DNA from: Taxawa tesnikishii (nom. ined.)
Lineage: Eukaryota > Ascomycota > Dothideomycetes > Dothideales
NCBI GenBank assembly: GCA_030247885.1
Contig: JAPDRO010000019.1
Location: 637,256 to 701,255, forward strand
Direction: 5' to 3'
Length of the DNA: 64,000 bases
Below the pieces are notes generated by a model. It was not told where the DNA came from, ran no database searches, and saw only the letters and a list, made by a program, of their open reading frames with translations. The position numbers were made by a program, and so were the translations under genes. Positions 11,317 through 22,033 of this stretch are shown here, one piece after another; within the stretch, counting starts at the first letter, position 1, and every line of letters starts with the position of its first letter.

Positions 11317-13061
11317 ATGGCATCACTTCCGACTATCCTCGACACTATCGGCACCGAGAGCTTGGTTGCGCTCATCGGTCTGCTTTCCGTCTTGTGTATC
11401 ACATGTGGTGCTACATACCGTATCTTCCTCTCCCCGATTTCTCATATACCCGGACCCAAGCTGGCAGCACTGACGTACTTTTATCAATTCTACTTTGATG
11501 TTTACCCACACCAAGGCCGCTGGATCTTCCAGCAGCAGAAGCTCCATGAGCAGTATGGACCAATTGTCCGCGTCGGCCCTAACGAGCTTCACATCAAAGA
11601 TGCAGATTTCTACAATACCGCATTTGGCTCCCACACCAAGCGCCGCAACAAATCCAAGGGTTATCATTGGGAGGCCGGTACCGACGAGAGTATCGGTGGA
11701 AGCGTGTTCCAAGCCATGGATCACGATATGCATCACATGCGTCGTTCAGCGCTCAATCCTTTTTCAGCAAGCGTAAGGTACAAGAGTTGGAAGACAGGAT
11801 CCTGGTGCACGTAGAGAAAGCAAAGGCGCGGCTGTTGAGCTGCGCAGGCAGTGAGGAAGTAACGGATCTCTTGCCTCTGATGTCCGCATTCTCAATGGGT
11901 ACTCTTCTTCCATCGCTGGTCTGTGAAGATGGATAAAACTAACCGAACTCGTCACCTCAGATGTCATCTCCGAATATTCTTTCGGCAAGAGTTCTGCACT
12001 CCTTGACACCCCTGACCTGGGGAAGCCGATGAGGAACATGATAGAAGAGGGAGTCAAGCTGAATCCTTTCGCGCGCCAATTTCCTATTGTGGGGTTTGCG
12101 ACGTTGAAGGCGGCGAAGTACCTGTCAGGTTTGCCCATGATGAGGGCATTGGATAGTTTCAACAAAATGATGGATAGCCTGACAGTCCCGGCTCATACGA
12201 GAGCTATCGATGCAAGCAGAGACGGCAAATCGGAAGCGGAGAACTCGATCATAGGCGCTCTCGCTCTGAGCGATACTCTCCCTTCCGAAGAAAAGCGCTT
12301 CGGTCGCATACGGTCGGAAGCATTCGTCCTCATTGGTGCCGGCACTGAGACGACTGGACGAACGGTACGTACGCCCCCTTGATACCTATGCCCTTCGTCT
12401 GCTCACACTCTGCAGCTCGCCGTCGGTGTATATCATATCCTCGCAAACCCGGCAATCCATTCCCGACTGCTTTCCGAACTCCGCACCATCATGCCTAACC
12501 CGAAGTCAGATTTGCCATCTGTCACAGCATTGGGCCGGCTGCCGTACCTCACCGCAGTCATCCACGAGGCAACACGGCTCGCGCACGGCGTCACGGGCCG
12601 CCTCGTCCGCATCGCACCCGACGAAGATCTGCAGTACGCAGGATACACAATCCCCGCGGTGTCCCTTTTTCAGTGAGCAACTATATCCACCACACCGATC
12701 CCAGTGTGTTCCCCGATCCGTTCACGTTCAAGCCAGAACGCTATCTTGGGCCGAATGCGGCGGAAAACCTGCGCAATCTGGTGCCTTTTGGCAAGGGTCC
12801 GAGGATGTGCCTGGGTATCAACCTAGCGTGGGCGGAGATGTATTCGATGATTGCTGCTGTGATTAGCGGTGTGAAGATGGAGCTGTATCAGACGACGGAC
12901 AGGGATCTGACGTAAGTGAAGCAGCTCCTTCGTCCGTGATAATCAGGTACGGGGAAGGTGGACTGACTACTGCTCACAGCATTGAGAGGGAATACTTCGT
13001 AGGGTTGTTTCCGAAGGATAGCAAGGGGATAAGGATCAAGGTCCTCGGACTGCAGGAATAG
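11317..13061 (+). CDS. Cytochrome P450 monooxygenase, two frame breaks
   Basis: A microsomal class II P450 of about 500 residues. There is an N-terminal membrane anchor (LVALIGLLSVLCITCGATY) followed by the Pro-rich hinge HIPGPKLAAL; a helix-C-like region FQAMDHDMHHMRRSALNP; the I-helix oxygen-binding motif GAGTETT (about 12336–12356); the ExxR motif as HEATR; PERYLGP; and the heme loop FGKGPRMCLG (about 12786–12815) with the Cys ligand. Introns are predicted at 11899–11960 (GTACTC), 12365–12415 (GTACGT, CTGCAG) and 12912–12979 (GTAAGT). The frame breaks in the T run at 11760–11764 and near GCGGTG at 12656–12660; adding one base at each restores the family sequence. The substrate is unknown. 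It most resembles fungal secondary-metabolism P450s, yet no backbone synthase is nearby. Confidence 0.85.
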
Positions 13062-13540
13062 GAATGAAGATGGCGAGGCAACGTGCGGAGAGATAGACGG
13101 GTCAAGCGCACATGTGTAGAACAGGTCCTGCAAGCAGATCTCGAAAATGTCAAGTGTTTCTTCGCTAGGAAAGACGTGAATCGCGCAAGCAGCAGTGCGA
13201 ATACGACAGTATTGTAGAGTGTGCTGTGGTGAACGACATCAGTCAGAACAGCAACGTCCGGGGACGCAAAAGAGAAGCTACCAGAGGTCTTTTCTAAGTA
13301 TGGCATGGAACGGTACCTACTGGAAGTGAAAGCAGGACGCTCAGAGAGCGACCCGTGGAAGAGGACTGACAGGAAAAGGCCCATTGCTGAGCTGGGAGCA
13401 GTGCAACCGCGTTGCTGCTGTCTCTAGGCTGGAAGCGTCTAACCGTGTTAGTGCTTGTCCGGAGATTGTTGGTCTGTATTGCTTGGGTTGAGTAAACGGG
13501 AGAAATCAGGGACCCCGCCCACACCGACACGAAGACGTGT
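13062..13540. other. Intergenic region, no supported gene
   Basis: The 3' flank of the P450; only short unsupported frames. Confidence 0.4.
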
Positions 13541-13548
13541 GGTAAAAG

Positions 13549-13640
13549 TCTAAGATTAGGTCAGTGAGAGGTTCGAACACACGACCTCTGGTAGCTTCAT
13601 AAGGGTAGGTAGCGGCAGGTAGCCGTTAGGCCACTTAAGG
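13549..13640 (-). other. tRNA-like sequence (A-box and B-box), probably a tRNA-derived remnant
   Basis: On the minus strand an A-box-like AGTGGCCTAACGGC (rc of 13620–13635) is followed about 50 nt later by a B-box-like TGTTCGAACCT (rc of 13569–13579). The T-arm and acceptor stems do not pair as in a working tRNA, so a pseudo-tRNA or the head of an old SINE is more likely than a functional gene. Confidence 0.4.
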
Positions 13641-14040
13641 TGTAACGACGGCGAGATCTATCAAAGCTTGGATAGGTAAACTACTCACAGCAACATCAAA
13701 TATTGCAGTGGTCATCGCTCTCCCTTTCGTTTCTGCGACATCTGACTGTTCGTTCGCTACCCACTGTCTTTCTTTGTGTGCGCGACCTGCATAGCTCTCG
13801 TTTGATCTCCTTGAGCGGCAGGGGCTCAGCCTCAAAGGGGTTCGACCATTGAACTCCGGCCCCGGTCGGTGAACCTTCGAAATTGGTTGCTGTTGGTGGC
13901 AGTAGATCATAAACGACTCTTAAGGGAAAAGAAAAATCTTGTTCACTTAGCCGTGGTTGCAAGAAGGAAAGCATTGCCTAAGTATTGGATGGGCATAGTG
14001 AAGTGAAAACAGGCACGTAGTACTACAGACAGGTGACTGT

Positions 14041-14147
14041 AGGGTGGGCAATGCACTGATATCCAGTAACTCAACTGAATACACTGAAAATGCCGAATAT
14101 TCAGTGTATTCAGTTGAGTTACTGGATATCAGTGCACTGCCCACCCT
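14041..14147. repeat. Near-perfect 107-bp palindrome (47-bp arms, 13-bp loop)
   Basis: The arms 14041–14087 and 14101–14147 are reverse complements with a single mismatch; the loop begins AAATGCCG. It lies between the P450 and the 3' side of the GH53 gene and is not explained by any coding feature. It could be a foldback/MITE-type element, or a hairpin RNA if transcribed. Confidence 0.95.
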
Positions 14148-14267
14148 GCCAGTGAAGTGAGGTGAGTGAACAAAGAGAGCAGAACATGATGTGCGAACCT
14201 TGGGTATTCATTGACTCGAAGGTATGCTCCGTCTCCGTACTTCTCAACGATATGTGAACTACCTACT

Positions 14268-15446
14268 CTAAGTTCTCACCTCAAACATGTCGACACTGGC
14301 CCTCGAATAGCCCACCACACTGTTCGGCCATCCGCTCCAGTCCGCTTGGAATAGAGTCGCGTCCTGACACGCGCTTCCGAGACCTGTGTTGTTCAACCAC
14401 GCTGGCTCCCAATAGTTGACACCTTGTCCAAGCCCATTCGGCACCCCCTTGACAACACTCACAATATCTCTTACCCACTCCGTCTGGCCCTGCGCACTGA
14501 TGGGTATCGAGGTATCACTCAGTTCAGGTGCTCCAGTGCCGTTGCAAATCGCCGGCCAGTCTGTCTCAACAACGTGCAGAGGCTTGTTGTACTTGGCCGC
14601 CAGCGTGTTCAGCGTATCGGCCAGGTTCTCGAGGGTGGCAGAAGTGCCGTAGAAGGGGTAAAACGAGAACCCGAACACGTCCCAGTCGCTAGTCTTTACT
14701 TTCCCAGTGCCGGTCAGCGCGCCGAACCAGTCCAGTTGCAGCGTCTTATTCCAGCCGTTATCGATGTGGATCATGACGGCGGGCTTGCAGACGCCCCGAG
14801 CAACGGCGTCCGAAAGACCTTGACGGGAAGCAGCCCAGAGTGTAGCAAGGTTGGTGAAATTCGATATGCGTGCGGAAGTGGGCATTGTGTCGACGTCGAC
14901 GTAGCCGTAAGGCCAAAGGATTCCGTGCCGGATCTCATTGCCCAGACTCACAATGCTAAGGTCGACACCGCCGGCTTTGAAGGCGAGAAGGGTGTCGCGG
15001 ACGTAGCTGCGGAGAGTCTTTGACAATGCAGGGACATTGGTGGGCCAGGCAGCGGGCGTGTATTGCTTGCCGGGGTCCGCCCAGGTGTCACTGAAGTGGA
15101 AGTCGAGGTAGATCCTGTATCCCTTCCTATGGAAGCGCTGTGCGAGCGCGAGCGTGTAGTTGAGTGAGTACTGATTTGCGGTTTGGTCTTCGAAGTCTTG
15201 CGGGTTCACCCAGATGCGCAGACGCACGACGTTCATGCCGCCTGCGCCCAGGATGTCTTCGGCTGGCCGGGTCACATTTGCTAGGTCCTTATAGGTAGCT
15301 GGTGGAGAACCCTGTTCCAGTATCCCGAGAGAGGACAGGTCGAAACCCTTGTAGAAGAACGGCGAAGGTGTGGGCTTCTTGGGCACGGCGAGTGTGGTGC
15401 CTGTGAGTGCCAGAAGAGACAATGCTGCTGAGATGAGGTTCTTCAT
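14268..15446 (-). CDS. Secreted arabinogalactan endo-beta-1,4-galactanase, GH53
   Basis: The product hydrolyses beta-1,4-galactan side chains of pectin (type I arabinogalactan) outside the cell. It is 392 residues in a single exon with no frame break. Residues 1–20 (MKNLISAALSLLALTGTTLA) form a signal peptide. The (beta/alpha)8 barrel shows KGFDLSSLGILE, MNVVRLRIWVNP and YLDFHFSDTWADPGKQ. The acid/base Glu171 lies in SLGNEIRHGILWPYG and the nucleophile Glu294 in VVETDWP. The C-terminal NYWEPAWL is typical of the family. Several N-glycosylation sites (NxT/S) fit secretion. The enzyme points to a lifestyle on plant cell-wall material. Confidence 0.96.
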   Translation of the reverse strand: MKNLISAALSLLALTGTTLAVPKKPTPSPFFYKGFDLSSLGILEQGSPPATYKDLANVTRPAEDILGAGGMNVVRLRIWVNPQDFEDQTANQYSLNYTLALAQRFHRKGYRIYLDFHFSDTWADPGKQYTPAAWPTNVPALSKTLRSYVRDTLLAFKAGGVDLSIVSLGNEIRHGILWPYGYVDVDTMPTSARISNFTNLATLWAASRQGLSDAVARGVCKPAVMIHIDNGWNKTLQLDWFGALTGTGKVKTSDWDVFGFSFYPFYGTSATLENLADTLNTLAAKYNKPLHVVETDWPAICNGTGAPELSDTSIPISAQGQTEWVRDIVSVVKGVPNGLGQGVNYWEPAWLNNTGLGSACQDATLFQADWSGWPNSVVGYSRASVDMFEVRT

Positions 15447-16428
15447 GATGGACGATGATGGTAGCCAAACGGTTGAAATTGTCTGCCTTCCTACCTCACC
15501 ATGAAAGAGGGAAGACTGGAACTACTTATTGCTGAACCACTGGACTACGTGCCTTGCCCGTAATGCGGTACCGCGTTCGGCACGGGCAGTGACAATGGCT
15601 TTTATCCACTGTATAGATCGGGATATTAGGCCGACTGCTAAGGCGGGGTTGAATGTATTTCTCCGCCATTCGGCATGTGATGTTTGATGCAGTATTGATC
15701 TGAGGCATGGGGAGAGCGGAGCGGACACGTCACTCCAAGACCTTCCGCTTTCGCTTCAGGCACGCTTGTCCCTCTCATTTAGCCAAGCGTTGCATACGGC
15801 GCCTGCCGAGAGCTCGGTTCAGGTTCAGCCCTTCGGCAGAGGGGCAACGGAACAAACAAGACAAACAACTTTCTCTTCTCCGTCTTGCCATTCCTCGGCC
15901 GAAGCAACAGTATCTTATCAGTATCAATGCCTTGCTGAAAACCGAAAAGTCTTCGTGACCGACTACATCAATTTTAGCACTCGGCGGAAGCATACTCCAT
16001 CGGCACATGCGCTATGCAAGAGGACGGTTTTATTCAGCTGGCGGATGTATCATACGGAGCTCCTGACAGCAAGACGACATTCTGTGGGTCGGGAGAAGTG
16101 AGAGTGGATAGATATCCATGGATTGACGTCGTCCATGAACCAATCCAGTCAGCGATATGATACGTGTGCCTGATCACCTCATATAACGCACACCGCGGGG
16201 TAGTCGATCGGTAACCTCAACACGGTTTAGCATGTTCCTCACTTCCCTATGTACATGTAGGTACATGAGTGACTACCCCGCAGCTCAGATACTCTATCAA
16301 CACACCGCGAGGACAAGCAGACTCAACATCTAGATGTAATCGGTGACTTCTTGCGGAGCGTACCATCTCCCAAGGATTGTTCACGGAAACGTACTCTTTG
16401 CTTCCGTCAAAGAAAACTGGAGGCGCAA
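15447..16428. other. Divergent intergenic region, GH53 / dioxygenase
   Basis: No supported gene. It contains the promoters of the two divergent genes and the inverted repeat listed separately at 16195–16281. Confidence 0.45.
16195..16281. repeat. 11-bp inverted repeat GCGGGGTAGTC flanking 65 bp
   Basis: GCGGGGTAGTC at 16195–16205 is matched by its exact reverse complement at 16271–16281. The space between holds a second small palindrome around ATGTACATGTAGGTACATG. The pair ends about 150 bp upstream of the dioxygenase ATG, so it could be a small foldback element or a paired regulator site (CGGGG is reminiscent of zinc-finger sites). Confidence 0.8.
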
Positions 16429-17594
16429 ATGGCTTCCACAGTTGTAGCGACAGAAACACCACAGACGGTACCATTCACATACAGCCGAACGCCAGAGTCG
16501 AAGTACGATTGTAAGCACGTCAATGGCGGATTGTAAGAGGCATGATGGAAAGCGTACTGACTCCCGGCCACAGTGGACTGGGCTGACCTTGTGACCCTGG
16601 ACCTTTCCCTGTTCGACGCACCAGGTGGGAAGCAAAGTTTGGCAGATCAGCTCCGAGATGCAATACACAACGTAGGCTTCTTCTATATCACCAACTTCGG
16701 CCTCAGCCAGGAAGAAGTAGACGCGCAGTTCGCCATCGGAAAGGAACTTTTCGAGCTGCCAACCGAAGAGAAGCTCGAACATCGAGCCGACCTCGAGCAC
16801 GGCAACTACAATGGCTACCGGCCGTTGGGGTCGATTGAGCTTTCCCCGGATTGAGGGACAATGTGGAGATGTACAACGTGTTCAAGTTCATCCCGCAGCT
16901 CGAGCGCTCACAGCCCGATATCATCCACAGAAACCGGCCCGCCATCGAAAAGTTCCAGCGGCACCTTGCGCAGGATACAGTGCAGAAACTGCTCACCTTG
17001 ATTGCCATCGTGCTGGAGCTACCAGAAGATCACCTGACCAAGGGACACCAGTACGACGACATCAGCGACTGCCATCTGCGATACATGATCTACCACGCAC
17101 GCACACCCGCCGAGAACGAGAAGTACAAGAACCTTTACTCCCGCGGTCACACAGACTTTGGCTCCTTGACGCTTTTGTTTCGCCAACCCATCGCGGCGTT
17201 GCAGGTCCTTCTGCCATCCGGTGAGTGGAAGTGGGTCAAACCTTATCCGAACAGCATCACTGTGAACATCGCGGATGTGCTTCAGTTCTGGACCGCGGGG
17301 TACCTCAAGTCGAGCGTTCATCGTGTGGTAGCTCCGCCGCCGGATCAAGCGCACTTGGATCGCTTAGGGCTGCTGTACTTTCTGCGCCCGGCGCATGATC
17401 TGAGCTTGAAGATGGTGGATAGTCCGGTTCTGGAGCGGCTTGGTTTGCTGGAGCAGCGGGACGATGCGGTCGCGGGTATCAAGGCGGGAGATTGGGTCAA
17501 GGCTAGGGTGAAGGGTAATCTCGACAGAGCCGTCGCGGGGAAGAGAACAGAGAAACGTGTACTTGGAGACGTTAAGGTCGCAGTTTACGACTGA
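16429..17594 (+). CDS. 2-oxoglutarate/Fe(II)-dependent dioxygenase (isopenicillin-N-synthase-like), one frame break
   Basis: A cytosolic non-heme iron oxygenase. Exon 1 begins MASTVVATETPQTVPF; an intron near 16511–16573 (donor GTAAGC, acceptor CCACAG) leads to DWADLVTLDLSLFDAP. The N-terminal DIOX_N domain includes VGFFYITNFGLSQEEVD. The catalytic jelly roll has the HxD pair in RGHTDFGSLTLL and the distal His in SSVHRVVAPP. The frame breaks at the C run 16844–16847 (after GSIEL); one more C would give a continuous protein of about 370 residues ending DVKVAVYD. The substrate cannot be told from sequence; such enzymes act in secondary metabolism, hormone modification or detoxification. Confidence 0.87.
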
Positions 17595-18830
17595 AGGTCC
17601 ACGGCGAAAGGAGACGTTCCTATTTGGAGAGATTGAAAAAATGGAATTGAGCCAAAGGAAGTGAGATGAAGACAAGGGGGGTAACGAGATCAAACAAAAA
17701 CAAGTCTTGTTCGAAAAGAAGTATCGTTGTACTAGCTGACACCCAAATTTTCTTCTCTCTCCGTTCCCGCCTGATGCACTGCTTGTTGCCGCACAAGCGC
17801 CCCAAAACCCAACTTTCTCTGAGCCTGAGCATTGACGGACGCTGCCTGATGAGCAGCAGTCTTTGGCTCCGAGATATAATACCGATGATCAAGTTTTGAT
17901 GACCGCAACAGTCCCCTTAGACAAAATCAGCGTTGTTGTTGTCCTCATGGAGGAGAGACCTGCTCCAGGTTCGGAAAGACACAATCGACGGCGACCAGAT
18001 TCTTGGGGAGCAAGTCATCGCGGATTTTGTGAACATCTGCTGTCTGATCGAGATAACGGATTGATGTGTCACTGCGGCAGCAATTCCCACCACCCTGCAG
18101 ATGTAAAATTGTCGGAAAAGGGAGTGTCGTGCTGCAGGAGCAGATGAACGAAGAATCAAAGCAAGCTCCGGATTCCGGACGGGCCGGAGCGCACCGAGAC
18201 AATCTTCGGCCGCTACGTGGAGCAACGTCCCTTCATCACAAAGCAGCGCCTTCGAAAGCGAAGATATTACAACCAGCCTCGACGATGTCAGTGGAGGTAC
18301 AATCGCCTGGATTCACGTGCTCGATTCCTTCCTTTGGTTCAATATACAGTGAGATCTGACCTCGTCACATCGCTCGAGTGATCATGAATATTCTGCATAG
18401 TGGATGGGTGTGCGAAGAAAATACAAGTATACTGTTGACTAGCGTTGGGTACTAACACACCGACACTTGTAACCCCTTCCCAATCGTCAATCGTCTTGTT
18501 CTTAGTCATCAACTCGAGGAACGATTTTGTTGCTTCGCATTGATATAAGATGCTCGTCTAGACAACATGCGGCACAACGCAGACTTGTGCCACCAAAACG
18601 CCAGGCCGGGCCGTTCGTGTCCTGAGGCCATGCCAATGCAACCGGTTTATACATGCTGAATCATGGGCATTCATGCCTTACAGAACGCCACAGTCGATGC
18701 CAAGAATCCTCTGATAACGCATGCATCATGAAACGAACTCATACCGCAGTAAATCCACAGCAGAATCCACAGGCTCATCCGCCCACCATACCAGATCGAA
18801 AACGCCCAGCAACCCATGACGGGAACGACT
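17595..18830. other. Intergenic region, no supported gene
   Basis: About 1.2 kb between the dioxygenase and the 3' end of SQS1. Frames of about 100 codons occur on both strands around 17863–18360 but have no recognisable domain and overlap each other. Confidence 0.4.
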
Positions 18831-21308
18831 CTAACCCAACCCGGCCTTCCCGCTCTTGATGACCGCCGCAACAGGAACGAGCAGACCAGCACCATGCTTT
18901 CCTAGACTCATGCCCTTCTCCCAGCCCATCTTCTCCATGAGCCTGCGACCGAAATTGCTCTCGCCGATCTCCGGCGCGGACGCACCGACGACCTCCCCGT
19001 TGCGGTAGCTGACGGCATCGCCCATGCCGCCACCTTTCCTCTTGCGGCGGTTCTCGCTGGCGATTTGGGCGTTCCTGCCACCGCGCGGCGCCTTACCACG
19101 CATCTGCGAATTCTTGAAGAAGCCCTTGCGGATCATGTCGTGGACGGGAGCGAAGTGCTCATCGCTCCACTCAATCGTGCGGCTCGTCTTAATGAGTACG
19201 GGTGCGCGGTTCTTGCCCGACCCCACGCTCTTGGATTTCAGGTTGAAGTGGGCGGCGATCTGGTGCAGGATCTTGCGGTCCGTGGCGAGCATGGGTGGAA
19301 AGTGTTTCGAGGAGAAGTCGTCCTCTTCCAGGAAATCGCGTAGCTCGATCTTGATCTGCTCCATCGTCATACCCTCCATGTAGCGGGTCGAGAGGTCCGG
19401 CTTGAACTTGTTACCCTTCTTCTTGCCGCCGCCCAGGAGTCCCAGAGCGCGGAGTTCTTCCCGCTCAGCCTTTTTGCCTTCTTCTTGTCGCGGTCGGCGG
19501 CCCAGGAGTTTGTGATCTCGGCGATCAACTCTTCGTCAGAAAGGCCTGCGAGCTCCTCGGGCAGTGCGCCCGCAGACTTGCGACCCTTCTTCTTGGGTCG
19601 AAGGGACGGGCGGTCCATATCCATGATATCGAAGCCGCCGTATGGATCCTGCTCCAGTACGTCTGCCATGAGAGAGGCATCGGGGTAGTGATCACTCTTG
19701 CGTCCACCGCGGCGACCGCCCTTCGGCGTGCCTCTCTTGTTCTTGCCCTTGGCGGCACGGGTGATGAACGCAGGCAGACCGACACGCGCTGCATCGAGGT
19801 CGCCAAACTCATCGCCTTCGGCGAATCCACCGTCAAAGAGAAGCAGCTCGTCAGAACCCATACCGTAGGATTCCTGCTTAGCCAATATGCGTGCAATCTC
19901 TTCGTCTGTCATCGCGTCTTGACGGCGCTGGCGAAGATCTTCTTCATCTTCCCACATCTCACGCTCTGCAGCTTCGATGTCGGATTCGAGATCGGAGTCA
20001 TCGCCTGTTTCGTCCTCCTCGTCCATGTCCTCGTCCTCGTCCTCGTCGTACGACGAGTCAAGGTCCGAGGCGTTGATGATAAAGTCGACCTCTTCATCAT
20101 CCTCTTCGTCTTCCTTATCATCGATTTCTTCATCTGTGGAATCCCAGCTGTCGCCACCGTTCTCTGCCATTACCCGCATAGCTTCCATCTCTTCTTGATC
20201 CATGTTTTCGATGTAATCTTGTAAAAGCTCCTCTTCGAGATCTTCTTGAAGACGCATCTGCCGATTGTTCCGCTTCCTCGCGCTCTTGCTCTTTCGGCTT
20301 CCGGTCTCTTGCACTGGCGGGTATGATCTTTGTGTCTTGCTCTTCTCGCCATTGGCGTGAATCCATTGCTTAGGTTCCTCCTCGCGCCATTTGGGAGCTT
20401 GCGAAGCCCAAGTGCCCTCAGCACTCGCTGCAACTTGTGACGAGGCGTTCTCCCTTGGCGCCGCTGACGCGTCGTCTAGTGCGTCAAGCAGAGCATCGGC
20501 GACATGAGACTTGTTTGTAGGGGTGAAAGACGGCTGGTGTGTGGGAGCCTCTGTTTCGTCACGAACAGTGACAACGTCATGGCGGCCCCTGAAGAGAATG
20601 ACCTCCTCGCTCGAATCTGAGGGCGTCGGACTATGACTGCGGATAAGCGGAGCGATAGCGGTGGCGGGAGGGGCAAGAGATCTGTCCCCGACTGTATCAA
20701 CGATGAAAGGAAGTGCATCTGTCGGCCCCGGCACTGTAATCGCCTCTGTGCGCTGAACAATCCGCTCCTGCTCCTCCAGGATCTCCATCTGCTCATCCAG
20801 TCCCGAAGTGACCTTTGTCTCGGTCTCCATGACCGTATCTTCAACGATTCCAGATTCAACGTCAACTTCGGGCGACGTCGCTGGCGGAGGGCTCTCGATA
20901 GTCATCTGAGCCATTGCACCTTCCGAGTCGTCCAGCTCGGCGTCCAACTGCTCGTCCTCTGCAGACGGCACGTCCACCTCCTCATCGTCGAGAGGCTGGG
21001 TGGACCCAGCACTGACAAAACGTATAGCTTGATGCCGCAATTTGACGCTCGGTGACCAGTGGTGGTTGTGGTGCCGGTCGGTGTTCATGAGCTCATCGCG
21101 AAGAGAGAAATGAAGACGCGGAGATGCTTCTGGTGGCGTTTAGCGGTGCGCGTAGAGGTGTGGCCAAAGGCTACTGACCATCATCAAAGCGACCATTTCT
21201 GGGTGTGGAAGTCGAGGAAGACACAAAGGAGTCGTTGAGCGAGCTCCTGTTCCGGGGAAACTTGTGCTTTTGCTGGTGACCGCCCTTGGCCTTGTGCTTC
21301 TTAGGCAT
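18831..21308 (-). CDS. SQS1: SQS1-like R3H and G-patch protein, one frame break
   Basis: Sqs1/Pfa1 activates the DEAH helicase Prp43 in ribosome biogenesis and splicing. Exon 1 (21308–21179) encodes MPKKHKAKGGHQQKHKFPRN and SLNDSFVSSST. A 49-nt intron (21178–21130, donor GTCAGT, branch-like GCTAAAC) leads to SPRLHFSLRDEL. The middle is acidic and Ser-rich (poly-D/E between about 20150 and 19960). The C-terminal part has an R3H-like region (about 19360–19170; HQIAAHFNLKSKSVG) and a G-patch at the very end (FGRRLMEKMGWEKGMSLG). The frame breaks at an A run (T run on plus, 19471–19475); one more A reconnects KKAK to EREELRALGLLGGG. Without that repair the G-patch would be lost. Gene identity is well supported by domain order. 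Confidence 0.88.
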
Positions 21309-22033
21309 GTTGCAGACTCTTTCAGAAGGGACCTTGAACAGGGAGCAACGTGATACGGAGGAAGCGCCACAGCGACGACCAGAAGAAGATGAAGTAGAAG
21401 AAGAAAGCGGTGCAGAAAGGTGGAGCGGTATAAGGAGATGCGCGATGGAAAACGAGTGAAGGAGTGGCGGCGTTCGCGTACCTGACTGGTGCTCGATGAC
21501 TCTGCCAAGGCGCCAGGACCGCTCTATCTTATCGCCGGTGGATCCCGCTTCCGCTTCCCGCTTCCCGCTTCCCCGCGCTCATGCAGGGAAGTGGAAGGCG
21601 CAGCCACATGCTCGCTCCTGCCTGGTCAAGAGTCACCACGACTCACTTCGTAAACTCGTACAGCCGTACTCGAGACACTCACTCGCACTCGCTCACCCTC
21701 GCTCACCCTCGCTCACCCTCACCCTCACCCTCACACCTACACCCACTGGCGACCGAGTGGACGGACGACATACGTTCTTGTAGATTTCGATTGCAACCTG
21801 TCCTCGAACCATTCAACTCTGATATGATAAGCCGCTGCCACAGCAGCATGCATCAATAGCCGCCTCTTAGCACACGCCCACGCCCACGCCCACGTCCACA
21901 CCCATGCCTGTCTCGTCCGTCTGAGGCCACCGTACTCCGAGAATCTCCATCCATACGTCAAAGACACTGCATAGCCTGCAGGCAGCTTTGGAACATACAG
22001 CATTGTCATCATCATCAGCTTCCAAGTCAGCCC
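21309..22033. promoter_or_regulatory. Divergent SQS1 / ATG4 promoter region with C-rich microsatellites
   Basis: The upstream regions of both genes. A tandem CTCACCCTCG/CTCACC array runs from about 21685 to 21740, and (CCCACG)n is present at about 21873–21900. No coding sequence is supported; the hydrophobic minus-strand frame at 21140–21508 overlaps SQS1 exon 1 in another frame. Confidence 0.5.

Noticed and set aside
11317-17594. P450, GH53 and dioxygenase considered as a secondary-metabolite cluster
   Set aside because: No polyketide, peptide or terpene synthase, transporter or cluster regulator is present, and the GH53 gene between them has a clear cell-wall role.
21140-21508. Hydrophobic minus-strand frame of 122 codons upstream of SQS1
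   Set aside because: It overlaps the true SQS1 first exon in a different frame; the MPKKHKAKGG frame with its intron fits the family.
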